From: Coriaria nepalensis
Taxonomy: Eukaryota; Streptophyta; Magnoliopsida; Cucurbitales; Coriariaceae
DNA length: 64,000 bases
Direction: 5' to 3'
Assembly: GCA_027186245.1 (NCBI GenBank)
Contig: CP114482.1
Coordinates: 2,981,001 to 3,045,000 of the forward strand
Shown: positions 12,901-27,259 of the stretch, piece by piece
Layout: every line of letters starts with the position of its first letter
Position numbering within the stretch: the stretch's first letter is position 1
The notes under the pieces: generated by a model
What the model saw: the letters and a program-made list of their open reading frames with translations, nothing else
What the model was told of the DNA's origin: nothing
Databases searched by the model: none
Made by a program: the position numbers and the translations under genes

Positions 12901-14496
12901 GACTCGGATCAGGTCAAACCCACGTCAAATTCTTTACCTTTATCGAATATTCCATCATCTACATCCACCACTAGGAAAACCTCTAGCCTGATTGGCAGGT
13001 TTAGCCAGCTTTTATCTTTTGATACAGAGAAGCCAAGATCTCAACCAACAGAGGAACAATTAGCAGCTCATAAACACACATGTGAGACTGTATGGAGTTT
13101 TCATATCGATAGCATTTTCATGGACAGTAAATTTCTTCAAGCCAAATCCTTGTTGCAGCTAGTAAAAGCCCTTGTATTAGCTGGAGGGAGACTTCATAAA
13201 GGAGTTAACCCAGTTGAGGATGAATCCACTGCCGTCTTTTGCTTAGAGATGCTAATTGCAATTACACTTAATAATCGGGACAGGATTATGCTCATATGGC
13301 TAGGTGTTTATGAGCATATCTACAATATAGTCCAGTCAACTGTAATGCCTTGCACTTTGGTCGAAAAGGCTGTGTTTGGACTCCTCAAAATATGCCAGAG
13401 ACTTCTCCCGTATAAGGAAAACCTTACTGATGAATTACTAAGATCACTTCAACTGGTTCTAAAACTGGATGCTCATGTTGCTGATGCATATTGTGAACAT
13501 ATCACCCAAGAAGTTATGCATATCATCAAAGCCAATGCAGCTCATATCCGGTCCCACTTGGGTTGGAGAACAATCATTTCCTTACTATCCATCACAGCTC
13601 GCCACCCAGAAGCATCTGAAGTGGGGTTTGAGGCGCTAGTATTTATTATGTCCAATGGGGCCCATCTCATGCCTTCTAATTATGTTTTGTGCACTGATGC
13701 AGCTAGACAGTTTGCTGAGTCTCGGGTAGGTGGGGTTGACCGGTCTGTTTCTTCAATAGACATCATGGCTGGTTCTGTCTCTTGTCTTGTAAGATGGTCT
13801 TTAGAGGCTAAGAGTGCTGTTGGGGAAGAAGGAGCGGTTAAAGTGATTCAAGATATTGGAGAAATGTGGTTGAGGCTCGTCCAAGGTTTGAGGAAAGTTT
13901 GTTTGGACCAAAGAGAAGAAGTGAGGAACCATTCAATTTTGATGTTACAGAGGTCTTTGATCGGAGTGGATGGGATTCATCTCCCTAGTTCATTGTGGGC
14001 TCAGTGTTTTGATTCGATTATCTTCACATTGCTTGATGATTTGTTAGAAATTGCGCTGGGGTATTCTCCAATGGATTTTCGAAACATGGAGGGAACACTT
14101 TTTCTTGCCATGAAACTAATGTCTAAAGTGTTCTTACAATTATTGCAAGATCTATGGCGGCTTCCATCATTTTGCAAATTATGGTTAGACGTTCTTAACC
14201 GGATGGAGAAGTATATGAAAGTGAAGCTCCCCGGAAAGAGGAATGAGAGGGTAAGGGAATCAATTCCGGAGCTTCTTAAGAACACATTGTTTGTTATGAA
14301 GTCGACGGGGATTCTTGTGCCTAACGACGATGTTGGTGGGGACAGTTTTTGGAAACTCACTTGGTTGCATGTGAAGAATATCTCTCCGTCTTTGCAGTCT
14401 GAGATTTTTTCAGTTTTCGAGTTGGAGCCTCCACAGAAGTATGCAAAAGGACCCGAGGAGACTGTGCTTGTTCAGCTGAGTGAGACAACAGCATGA
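9947..14496 (+). CDS. GNL1: ARF guanine-nucleotide exchange factor, GNOM-LIKE 1 (GNL1) orthologue
   Basis: Large GBF-type ARF-GEF that activates ARF1 GTPases on Golgi membranes for COPI recruitment and Golgi-to-ER traffic. Two coding exons, 9947-10639 and 10897-14496, join in phase 0 (donor GAG|GTAGTG, acceptor TTGGCAG|GTAAGT) to give 1430 aa, close to Arabidopsis GNL1. Order: N-terminal DCB region, HUS region (the NTDQHN-type motifs belong to Sec7, about residues 540-722), then HDS repeats. The Sec7 catalytic glutamate is in RLPGESQKI (about E634). The N-terminus MINSEIGAVLAVMRRNVRWGVRY and C-terminal GGDSFWKLTWLHV match GNL1 more closely than GNOM. The residue 38 after the catalytic Glu is Met (codon 12217-12219), within SYSLIMLNTDQHN, as in brefeldin-sensitive GNOM; Arabidopsis GNL1 has Leu there. 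No frameshift or stop is seen. Confidence 0.95.
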
Positions 14497-15122
14497 AATT
14501 AGAACCACTGAAACCGGGGACTTTGAGATTATATGAGAATCACGAATCTGAAAGGTCTGGTCATATACGGAGGGAGACAAAGAAAAAGTATGGTTGCAAC
14601 TTTATTTTTGGTAAAAGGGTAAAGTTCATAGGAGTTTGTGTTTACTGAAAAATAGGATTTCCATAGGGCTCTTAAATTTTTGTTTTGATCAATTAGTCTT
14701 TGTATCAAAACCATTCCATTTTTAAGAGAACCTTCACTACCATATGGTTCGTTTTAAATGAATAGTAAGACTTATTACACATCAGAAGTTTATAACATTT
14801 GATTAGTTTGGCTTCTGTTCAGCTTTTAGGTTATTGCTGACATTAAAAGTTAAATGTCGTTCATCTCTTTTGAGGTTAATTGATGATTGGCTCCAAAAAA
14901 CAGGCTTTGTGGATTTCAAACACAAATGCTTAGAAAAAAGAACCATTAGATTATTGAATATATTCACCATTCAAAATATTTATCTAAAATGAATTTGTCA
15001 ACCCGCAAATTGAATTCATGATCTGCCACAAATTTTGGCTTCAAAACGTGCAAAAGATTGCCACATTACTCTCTTTGTTTCTAATTAACGTATGGACGTA
15101 GTCCTCCTCAACATCCTCGAGC

Positions 15123-15129
15123 TATAAAA
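15123..15129 (+). promoter_or_regulatory. TATA box of the PLDRP1-like gene
   Basis: TATAAAA lies 72 bp upstream of the chosen ATG (15201), in a fitting context for a plant core promoter. Confidence 0.6.
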
Positions 15130-15200
15130 CATCTTCCATCTTCCTCATTCTTATCAAGCATCTGGCTACAGGAAAAGACTAATTCAATAGATTGGGAAAG

Positions 15201-16306
15201 ATGACAAACTATTCTAGAAAGGAAGAAACGGTCGATGCCTTCGACGAGTACGATCCGACCCCATACGGTGGAGGATACGACATGGCACTGACATTTGGTA
15301 GACCTCTTCCACCATCTACAGAGACTTGCTATCCAAACTCAGCCACAACGTCGGGTCAAGGATCCGGATATGGAGGATCACAACATCAATCATCCGGGTA
15401 TGGACATAACCAGAAAACACCTGTTGGATCAGAATATGGAACCGGATATGACAACAATAGTGGATATGAAAGAGGACATGGCCGAAAGACGGAGCACGAG
15501 ACATATGGAACACAATACGGATCCGGATTAGCCTATGACAATGAGAATGGACATGCAAGACCTGGATCCGAGCATAGCAGAAAGAGCGAGCATGGATCCG
15601 GGTATGAAGCGAGTCATGGAAAAGTGAATGAGTACGAGACAACCGGATCGCAATATGGATCTTCTTATGGAAAGGAGAGTGGACATTTGTATTCTGGATC
15701 ATCTGAGAATGGTAGAAAGAGCGAGACACAAGGGTTGCAATATGGGTCTTCCTACGGCCAACACGGTGGGGAGACAAGACCTGGATCCGGGTATGTATCG
15801 GGGCAAACTCAAAAGACTGAGTATGAATCCGGAGATGGATCAGGGTATGGCGAGGCCGGTCATAACCGCAGCAAATATGTAAGTAATGCGTGCAATTTAC
15901 GTACTTTTATTCCACATAGCATTGCTCTTGTAACTCCTTTTTCCTTAACTAACTGCTTTATAAGTAATTTGAAACAAATTCCGATTTTGAGTGCGAACAT
16001 TCAATATACATTTAGGGGGACAAATCTACCTATGATGACGATGAGAAGAAACATTATCGTAAGCAACAACAACGTAAGAACTCTGATGATGACAGTGACG
16101 AAGATGAAAAGAAGAAATATCATTCAAATTATAAACAACATCAGCGCAAGAACTCCGATGACGACCCCATCGATGATGAGAAGAAGTATCGTCCTAATTA
16201 CAAACACCAACAAAGCAAGATTGATGACAGTGACGACGAAGATGATAAGAAGAAACATCATTCTAGTTACAAACAGCAGCATCGCAGGAGCTATGATAAT
16301 GAATGA
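15201..16306 (+). CDS. PLDRP1-like (At5g39570-like) Gly/Tyr/Ser-rich repetitive protein
   Basis: Two coding exons, 15201-15878 and 16016-16306 (AAATAT|GTAAGT donor, ATTTAG|GGGGAC acceptor), encode 322 aa. The true ATG is 15201; an upstream in-frame TTG is not a start. The N-terminus carries DAFDEYDPTPYGGGYD and GRPLPPSTETCYP, the signature of the Arabidopsis At5g39570 protein (phospholipase D-regulated protein 1, reported to bind phosphatidic acid and PLD). Exon 1 then holds about eight degenerate repeats with SGYG, QYGSSYG and RKSEHGSGYE cores, low complexity and likely disordered. Exon 2 switches abruptly to charged repeats of DDD-DEDEKKKYH-NYKQHQRK type. The changes fit an intrinsically disordered, possibly condensate-forming protein; that part is inference. 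Position next to GNL1 agrees with the Arabidopsis order. Confidence 0.85.
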
Positions 16307-16327
16307 ATGAATGAATGAATGAAAGAA
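16299..16327. repeat. (GAAT)n microsatellite at the gene end
   Basis: About six GAAT units. The stop codon of the PLDRP1-like gene (TGA at 16304-16306) lies inside the array, so slippage here could alter the 3' UTR start. Confidence 0.8.
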
Positions 16328-16329
16328 TG

Positions 16330-16920
16330 CACAGATAGTCTCAGTCATCAGCTACCGATCAATAGCTGAGTGACTGACACTATCTTAAGTGGCTATAATT
16401 CTATATAATAATAAATGATTTGGATTTTCCTTTCTATAGTCATACTTATTTTTATAGTAATCTTCTATCAAATTGATACTATATATCTTAATCGAACAGT
16501 ATAAAGAGGCTAAAGACATATGTAATAAGCCTTGTAAAAGTTAATTTCTTAAGGCACAATTTTTATTTTTCTTTTAATGAAAAATGTACAAATCAATAAA
16601 AATATTTTTCCTGTGGTAACATTAAGTGCTCTTTTGTTCTTACTTTTACAAAGAACCTTCAACACAGCTGATATCCAATCACATTAAGAAACTGTCGATC
16701 GAACAAACCCTAGCAGCCTCCTTTCATCTCCTCTCTTAACCTAGGCAGTCGCATCCTTTTGGGATCCTTATTTGAGAGATTTATTCAATCTTTGAATGAC
16801 TTAATTCGCATAAGGTACGAAAAGAGAAATAACGAAACAATATATATATATATATATTCATAGATTAATCCAAGCCCTCATCATATATAGATAGATGCTC
16901 TTTCAAATAGCCTTTGTCTT
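16330..16920. other. Intergenic space between convergent genes
   Basis: Holds the 3' ends of the PLDRP1-like gene (plus) and the pectin methylesterase gene (minus). AATAAA-like motifs occur (for example AATAATAAATGA near 16406 and TTTTAATGAAAAATG near 16573). A (TA)n run lies near 16841-16856. No gene is seen. Confidence 0.6.
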
Positions 16921-16931
16921 CCGCATGGTCT

Positions 16932-18510
16932 CTATGCGGAATAAGGTATCCTCGAGGCCATTTTTTGAGCCAGCCATGGCCTTTGTACCTCCGGATCAAT
17001 AAAACAATGTGTAAGGAATTGTTCCGCTTCATCGTCCATCAACTCTCTTGCCCATGTTGCCCTTTGCGCTGGGGAGCTACCCGGACCAAAACACCTGCCC
17101 CATTATCAAAACAATATGAGTCCGATGTTCGCAAAAGCTCAGCGTGCCACAAGAAATGGGGCACTAAACATAACAACCTACATGAGGAATAAATACCTAT
17201 ACTCATAAAAGCAAGCAGTCCTCTCATTTTCATTTTTTCCCCAATTATCCCATCCACATTGCTTAACACATTTATCCATATACGTATAAGCATAGACCAC
17301 CCTTCCAAATGGGCCCCACGGTCGGCCCAAACACATATACGAACTTTCTCCATTGCCCGTGATCACACATCTGAATCAATCATTAAAGTTATCAAATTGG
17401 GAGTTAGAAGGAAAATCAAGGGTCTATATTTATTTTTAGTATATCGCACACCTTAAGAACACATAACCAGTTGTCTCTTGAGAGGACTTCCTGCTTTGTG
17501 CGGTTATGAAACCGGCTGCTTTGCAGTGGATATGACAATGCTCTAAGAGAGCCGTGCTGTTACCGAAAATGAAGTCCACGCTTCCTTCTATATAGCAGTC
17601 TTTCAAATACTGTTTCCCATAATGCAAGTACAGCGTGTCCTATTCGGAGGTTTGACAAGAAACTCAAATATCTTACCAAGTTGGTAACGATTGTGGAAAA
17701 AAAAATGATTAAGACTTTATAAAGCAGAGATTCGGATGAGTTAGACGGAGTACCTGCCATCCAAGGAAGCGGCAATTGTAAAATGCACATCGATCAGCTG
17801 TTACTCTAATTGCCACGGCTTGGCCTGAGCCCTGCAAGAAGAGAAGGGGAAATACAAGAGCATGGGTAGACCTCCATTATTTTTCATGATTAGCCAACAA
17901 ACAAACATGCACATTTTCTCTCATAGATGATGTCCTTACAAGTTTACAACACTAAAAATCAGCTTTCATCAAATCAAAGGGCTACAATGCCCAACTTACG
18001 CGACACGATCCCATTCACAAATAATCAACTGTAAAAAAGACAGAGAGAGAGAGAGAGAGAGTATTGAGCTGAAACCTGAGGGACTAAGTTCTCAAAAGTG
18101 ACATTTTCAGCAATAAAATCCTCCCCTTCTACTATTACACTCCCACATCCAAATGTCCCTGTTCCAATCAACCGTGAAGCCTGAACCCAGCAAAATAACA
18201 AATCAAATCCCTAATAAAGTCCAAAACTTTCAGAAGCATTATATCCAGACGGTGGGACCCACACCTGGTGGTGGTTGATTTTGGTGGCGGTGTTGTCCCA
18301 GGTGAGCACGGTGGACTCTGGACTCAGACCTGCGATCGTGATGAAGTTCTTCGTCTTCGGCACGTACACCGGCTGCTTGTATATGCCTGGCGACACTCGA
18401 ATCACAGTCCGACGTGTGTTGCTCAGTGGAACCGCGTCCACCGCTTCCTGCACCGTTCGGTAGTCGCCTGAACCGTCCTGTGCCACTCTTATCACGCATC
18501 CCGACTCCAT
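16932..18510 (-). CDS. Pectin methylesterase, PME31 type (no pro-domain)
   Basis: Removes methyl ester groups from homogalacturonan. Six exons read 18510-18265, 18180-18076, 17831-17754, 17639-17452, 17370-17197 and 17094-16932, all with GT/AG borders and frame-keeping joins, giving 317 aa, the length I recall for Arabidopsis PME31 (At3g29090). Visible PME motifs: GSGDYRTVQEAVDAVP near the N-terminus, NCRFLGWQ-DTLY across the exon 3/4 junction, the catalytic block EGSVDFIFGNS and LGRPWGPFGR near the C-terminus. There is no PMEI pro-region and no clear signal peptide, a feature of the PME31 branch, which sets it apart from secreted type I enzymes. Exon 6 ends in MASRIPYSA. A (GA)10 microsatellite sits in intron 2 (18042-18061). 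The gene is intact. Confidence 0.93.
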
Positions 18511-18659
18511 GGAAGCAAGCAGAGATTTTCTTTTTGAGTTTATGATTCGTGAATGATTGATTTGAGGAGAGAATCGAAAGGGACAAAAATGGAATTTTCA
18601 CTATTAATGTGTATATGCGGCGAGAAGGAATCTCCTTCTCTTTAGCTGGGACGAGCAAA

Positions 18660-18787
18660 TAGAGGTGTCAAAACGGGTGGGCCCCGATCCGGCCCTTATA
18701 GAATTTTTCATTATTTAGAGTTCGGCTCTTACTTGTTTCAAAAAAAAAAAAAGGTTGAATTGAATTTGGCTCGTTTTGACACCAGCA
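18660..18787. mobile_element. Small hAT-like MITE upstream of the PME gene
   Basis: About 128 bp bounded by inverted ends: TAGAGGTGTCAAAACGGG at the left and, read inward from the right, TGCTGGTGTCAAAACGAG. A subterminal GGGCC/GGCCC pair is present. The left end matches the hAT element at 30665. I could not find a clean 8-bp target duplication, so the borders may be eroded. It lies about 150 bp before the PME start, in its promoter region. Confidence 0.65.
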
Positions 18788-19136
18788 ATGCATAGCGTGT
18801 GATCCGTCTCGCCGCTACCTTTCTCTTCATCAGAGAGCTCAATGCTATATTATTCATTTGACCCCAAACTCTTAACTTACTTTTCGAATTAGTCCTTATA
18901 TTGTATTTTTGTTTCAACTTAGTCCTTTTGTTTTTAGTCTGATGGAAAATTCCCTGAATATCATTTTCATAAACAGAAGGTTAAGTGGACAAGAAAGGGT
19001 GATTTTTTAATTCAACTCCAACTGATCAATATCCAGCCGCAAGCCACAAAATGGCAAACTTTGAACACCATTACATAAACATACTGAACAGAACAAGAGG
19101 AAAAGGGGGAAGATTAGATTATGCAGAGGAAGATAA

Positions 19137-20436
19137 TTACAGGAGCTTCTTCCTTTCGAAGAAAGTCTTGAGATGCCACAACTGCAGACCAGCAACGGAA
19201 AGGCAAACTGCAAGTGACAGGAAACTAAACGTCGCCATCTTCGAATTCGTCGCTCGATTTAATCTTTGCATTTCTTCCTCTCTAAGAAAAGAGCAAAACT
19301 AAAAGGAATTAAATGGATTATAAATGGGAAAAGCAAAATAAAAAGTGATTATGGAAGCTAGTAGTAGTACCTTTCGCGAAGATAAAACATCTCATCGTGA
19401 ATAGAGATGACAGTATCATACATCTTCTTCAACTCAAGTTCCATTACCTAGCAGCAAAGGATCGAATTATGGATCAAGAGACTAGATATACAAAAACCAA
19501 GATCAGAAATTTTGGGAAATGACTTACTTCGATCTGGCCTTTCTTAGCGACTTTGGACCAATCCTTCGCGGCAACACCAGTTCTCCAGTCGAAGTCTACG
19601 GCTACTGTAAATGGGGGGTGGTGTTCGGTCAGCAAGAAGCAAGCTGTATAGTCTCCGCTCTCAGATGCCGTGAAGGCAAAGTTACCCGAATCTACATGAT
19701 CTCCCACGTGATAACTGTGCCCATTTGGTGAACTCACCTATTTAAGAGTACCTCGATTATTATAGATTTACACCCACCTCAATCCACAAACAGTACCCAA
19801 GATCTAAAAAACAGAACTCCGAGCCAAGAAAATCGAAGGTCTCTATTGATGACAATGTAAATGCAATGCAATACAACCATCGAATTGAAATCAAGCCTAA
19901 ATTTTCTTTTCTAATTGACTAAGAAATGAAATAGTAATTATAATTCTGATGGGAAACACAAAATTCCTAATTGTAAGAGCCAAATGCAAACCTTAGCTAT
20001 CCTAAAGTTATAACCTTTTTGCCAAAAAACTTAAACAAAAACTTGTAAGTTCCTCATTAATCTCCATTAAGAAAATTAAGAACACAATAAATCGACAAGG
20101 AAGTTACAAGAACCAAGCAATGCATGCATATAATTAATAAAATTGGAGCAAACCCAGACAATAAATTCAGAGGAATTATGAGTTTCAGATCGGGTAAAAT
20201 AAAAAATAAAAAAAAAGGGGGAGTAGTACCCGGACAGTGAGCTTGTGGGAATCGGGAATGGGGGAGCCTTCGTGACCGTTAATGACGGAATACTTTCCGA
20301 CAGTCATGAAATTGCTCTTTATATCCTCCGATATGCATTTCGTCACGCCTGATCCCAGGTCGAACCTCATTGCATTTGCGATCGGATTCATTATTAGCCC
20401 TATTACTACCAAACCCAAAAGATTTGATTTTGACAT
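19137..20436 (-). CDS. p24 family (emp24/gp25L) transmembrane cargo receptor
   Basis: Type I membrane protein that helps sort cargo into COPII and COPI vesicles between ER and Golgi. Four exons, 20436-20230, 19737-19528, 19447-19371 and 19281-19137, give 212 aa, the usual p24 length. Residues 1-22 form a signal peptide (hydrophobic LLGLVVIGLIM, then ANA|MRFDL). A GOLD domain follows, with the KCISEDI motif and the second Cys in DYTACF. A coiled-coil stretch (MELELKKMYDTVISIHDEM) precedes one membrane span (FSFLSLAVCLSVAGLQLW) and a short cytosolic tail FFERKKLL with Phe and dilysine-type sorting signals. This fits the plant delta subfamily. I recall a close Arabidopsis relative at At3g29070, next to PME31. 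The gene is intact. Confidence 0.94.
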
Positions 20437-20439
20437 TTT

Positions 20440-21580
20440 TTTTCCAATTGGGTTTTCGTTTTGAGAATGAAAAGCGCTTAGATTCTGACGAAGAAGGAAG
20501 AAGGAAGAAGAGGAGGAGAGAGGTCCATATTAAAACATAGCAAACTTGTGAAGGTTATGAATGTGTCATCATCATAAAGCATGTCATAGTTTAGCGGCTA
20601 AATCATAAAGCATGTCATATAGTATTATATTTCAAAAACATCTCCCTCAGTTAAAAACGAACCACGGGTCAACCCGCGGTTATGCGGGCTTTCTGCGGGT
20701 AAACAGCAAGATGGTAAAGCCTAAGGTCGGAGCAGTGAGTCGTTTGTTTTTTTTTGTTTTTATTTTTATTATTTTTATTTATTTATTTATTTTTTTTTAT
20801 AAATATTCTTTAAATTATTTTTATAAATCACAATTTATATTTCAAAAAATCATCTCTCCATTACTTTCCCTCTCCATTATTTTTCTTATAATACTAATTT
20901 AGGTCAATTTATTTCATCATAACGTAATAAAATATGAATTATTAAATAAACAAATAAATATAATACTTTTTTATTATAAGACTTTCTTACTACGTCATAA
21001 AACTATTTTATTGAATTATAAAACTTATTTATTCTATTACGGAATAATTTTTTATCCAAAAACAAAAGAAAACTCATTTTTAACCGGGCCGAGCCTAGCC
21101 CAACCTAAAAGGGGCTCGGGTCCAATACGAGTCGGGCCGGCCGGATTGCCACCACTACTTATATGCTCTTTAAACATTTTTTTTAAACCCAAATTTATAT
21201 CTTTTTGGTTCAATAGACTTGAGGTGAAAATAGAAAAATAAAATAACTTAGGGAAGAAAAAAATATAAGTAAATTAGGGAAGGAAAATAGAAAATTTTGG
21301 AGCGAAAGGAAGATATGTCAGAAATAGCAGTGGAGGGGGGTAAATTCTTTCGGAAACATGATAATTTAGAGGGCTCTTTCAATCGGGGTGAGGTAGTTTG
21401 AGGGAGTCGAAAGATGATTTAGCCTAATTTAGTTACTAGATATCACACAAGATTTCATATCAAGAAGATAAAAGCAAGTGAAAACCCAGACAAGACCTCT
21501 TTATTTCAATTCAATCATATATCAAAACAAAACAAGTGAAAAACACAAACTATACCCAATAAAGAAAGAGCAAAGAGATT
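20440..21580. other. Intergenic region with GC-rich transposon-like ends
   Basis: No gene seen. A 16-bp phrase CATAAAGCATGTCATA occurs twice (near 20570 and 20606). CGGGTCAACCCGCGG and TGCGGGCTTTCTGCGGG lie near 20667-20700. GGGCCGAGCC and GTCGGGCCGGCCGGATTGCCACC lie near 21085-21150. GC-rich subterminal motifs with AT-rich DNA between resemble a worn non-autonomous hAT element, but clear inverted ends and a target duplication were not found. Confidence 0.4.
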
Positions 21581-21582
21581 CA

Positions 21583-23251
21583 TCACAAAGAACAGGCATC
21601 ATCCTCTTCATCATCACCCTCCTCCTCCTCCTCCTCTTCCTCAGCTGAAGAATTCAAACCCGACTTCTCATCTGTAACAGCACTGCTACTATCATCCCTT
21701 TCCTGGCTCCTAAAAAGAGACGAATAAGACAAAGGATTATTCGTCGAACTCTCCCGTTGAAGACTCATTATAGCATTCATTGCAGCACGAGTACTTCTAT
21801 TCAAGTCCATTGCTTCTTCCCCAAGATTCGAAACCGTCCTGGGTGGGTCCGTATTAGCAGAAGAGCCTTCTTGTGGGGCCACAGAAGAAGATTCAATCAC
21901 TTCTGCTACTATCGGAAAAAGGAGCTCCAAATTTGCTTCACATTCTCTTACAAGCCTTGTAAGATATTCTGTCGTGAAAAATGGTTGTCTAACAGCAAGT
22001 TGAGTGAAGGGTAGTTGTAATAATTCCCCCGTTCTCTTATCGTACTTCTTCAGAATCTTGATCAGTCCTTTTTGAAGTAGAAAAAAAGAAAATGGAAAAG
22101 GGTTTTAGATATGGAAAAGAAATTATATGCATTTTAAGTGGATATTTTCAATCTGTACCTGCAAAGTTTAGGGAGCTGTAGTTTTTTAGGAGGACCATTT
22201 CTCCATGAATAGAGACAAAGTCCATTCGTATTTCCATCATTTCTTTGCTGAATTCAGACTCGGATGTAAGAATCTCATCCCGGCTGCTCTTCTCCTTAAC
22301 TTGCTCAATCCGTTGTTTCAACTCCTGTAATTTTAAGAAGGCAACAAGAAGATGCTACTTCTAATCAAAAAAGACAGTCTTGACAAGAGTGTCGTTTTAG
22401 CCTCGATTTGTTTTTCCGAAGAAAATGGTCAACTTGCTGCAACATAATGGTTTCTAAGTTCCCCACTAGCTTCTAATGTAATTGGCCTCAAAATCATGAG
22501 AAGTGGTTCTCTTTTGGTATTTTCAGCTCAGTACTTCTATTACTAACCTAGATAATTGTTAAGTCAATGGTCCCAATCATATTATGGCAAATTGGCCTCC
22601 CCACTCTGAGAAATCGCTGGGTGGTTTTGCCCGTAAAAGTGTGTCACAACATTTAAACTGTACGAGTATACAACGTTTTAAATGATATGACAAACTTTTT
22701 ACCGGACTTCATGGTCTTTCTCACCCACTCAAAAAACATAGTAGACATAAATCTTTGTTTTTATACGTTTTAGCCTAAACCCAATCATTAACAGTCTCAA
22801 TCACCCATCGCACAAAGGCAAAGTCGCTACCTTACCAAGTTGGATTAGAACTCATAAACCTAAACCATTTTACGCATCCAATCAAAAATCAATCTTTTCT
22901 TGCAAAAAAAAAAAAAAGAGGTTGAGAAGAGAGTAGCAGTAGAACCTGAAATCGAATGACAAAATCTTCCTCTTTATCAACAAAGAATTCATTGAACTTG
23001 GCCAGTTCTTCATTGAGGATCCTTACGAACCAATCTTGAAGGTCAACCAGCCTGGGCCCACGGTCATCGCCGTCCACTTGGGGCTGTTGATGGGGCGGAA
23101 AGAGGTTGAGAAGATGATCGATAGGGATCGAAGCGGTTGAATTGGGGAAATGTTTGAGGAGCTTCTTAAGGGCTTTGTAGCAGAGGAATTTGTCTCTCCA
23201 CTCCGGAAGCGTTTCTTCCAAGTGGGTCTTGAATTCTTTCCCAAATTTCAT
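21583..23251 (-). CDS. SPX4: SPX-domain protein, SPX4 type
   Basis: SPX proteins bind inositol pyrophosphates and, when phosphate is ample, hold back PHR transcription factors. Three exons, 23251-22946, 22324-22159 and 22067-21583, give 318 aa, the length I recall for Arabidopsis SPX4. The N-terminal [20 protein letters not shown] with KALKKLLK supplies the basic ligand pocket. [20 protein letters not shown] and the KEEDFVIR stretch complete the SPX domain, and [11 protein letters not shown] in exon 3 is its last helix. The C-terminal third has PPRTVSNLG and ends in a very acidic run of Glu and Asp (near residues 300-315), as in SPX4 relatives. Only the SPX domain is present (no EXS, RING or MFS), so it is a stand-alone SPX regulator, probably nuclear and cytosolic. 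The gene is intact. Confidence 0.92.
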
Positions 23252-23330
23252 GGCGGAAAAAGGGAAAAAATATAGAATTTTTAAGATGAGGATGAGATTA
23301 TTATCAGTATTGATGATGATGATGAGATGG

Positions 23331-23338
23331 TATATATG
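23331..23338 (-). promoter_or_regulatory. TATA-like box of the SPX gene
   Basis: TATATATG/CATATATA lies about 80 bp upstream of the SPX ATG. I saw no clear P1BS site (GNATATNC) close by, in line with SPX4 not being strongly induced by phosphate starvation. Confidence 0.4.
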
Positions 23339-23545
23339 CTAACTGGTGATATGGGTTTGTAATTTTGCCTGTGCATGTTATTTTTGTAATCTTATGAGGA
23401 GATGATTGCAAAAGGGGTAAGGAGGAATCAGAGTATATATTGTTGAGAAAGTGATATTGATTGGGAAGCAAAGCATGGACTTCTTATTGTTGTGATTAGG
23501 ATAATGCAACTAGCATCTTGTGTCACTTTCAATCGGCATTATATG

Positions 23546-23775
23546 TACTTGCTTTCGTTTATTTGGTTCTCTCTCTCTTTTTACTTGCTTTCGTTTATTT
23601 GGTTCTCTCTCTCTTTTTACTATGTTTTGTTTTGTTTTTGTTTTGTTTTTGTTTTGTTTTTGTTTTGTTTTTGTTTTGTTTTTGTTTTGTTTTTGTTTTG
23701 TTTTTGTTTTGTTTTTGGTTTGTTTTTGGTCATGCGTCCAAATGAACCAAATGAACCAAATGAACCAAATGAAAA
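23546..23775. repeat. Three different tandem repeats side by side
   Basis: First, a 36-bp unit starting TACTTGCTTTCG occurs twice (23546-23617). Next comes an 11-bp TTTTGTTTTTG array of about nine to ten units (23624-23730). Then a 9-bp AAATGAACC array of about four units (23739-23774). The open frames over this stretch are low-complexity artefacts. It lies upstream of the SPX gene and downstream of cystathionine gamma-synthase. Confidence 0.93.
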
Positions 23776-24160
23776 GAACAAGAATGGATGGAATAGATAT
23801 TTGATGAATTGGGATCCAAAGAGTCCTTTTTAAGATAATACCCATAAATCTAATGATCCCACTTTGCCGATCGTTCCAATGAAAATGATGGGGAACGATT
23901 AAAATAGGCAGAAACTCATAGCCTATAGTTTGACAGATCATAAACAGTACGTATTTTAAGTAAAATGAAGCATCAAGTTTAGGATTGAGGAATGAAGAAA
24001 ACTACAGGATAATAATAGGGACCGAAGTTATTCGTAACCAAGCTCATTTAGGTTTTTGACGGAATAAGATGAAAACAATAGGGACTGGTGATCAAAATCA
24101 ATTGAAGCACTCAATGGAAATAGCTAGGCTAAGTTATGCAAGGCAGGTGACGGACATGAC

Positions 24161-27126
<2,966 letters not shown>

Positions 27127-27245
27127 GTTGATATCGACTGCGGAAAGCTATGAACTTTACTTTGATTTTTTTTTTGTTCTTCTATTTCTGTGAGAAGTGG
27201 GAAGAAATTATGGTGATTGGTTTTTTTGGGGGGGGTTTGTTTCTA

Positions 27246-27252
27246 TTATATA
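27246..27252 (-). promoter_or_regulatory. TATA-like box of the CGS gene
   Basis: Minus-strand TATATAA about 120 bp upstream of the CGS ATG, a fitting distance for a leader of 85-95 nt. Confidence 0.5.
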
Positions 27253-27259
27253 CGCGGTT

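Noticed and set aside
15316..15777. Minus-strand 153-codon frame
   Set aside because: Antisense of the repetitive PLDRP1-like exon 1; His/Ser/Arg-rich artefact.
23492..23941. Overlapping open frames on both strands up to 143 codons
   Set aside because: Produced by the TTTTG/CAAAA tandem arrays; Phe/Val/Leu or Lys/Thr/Gln repeats, not proteins.
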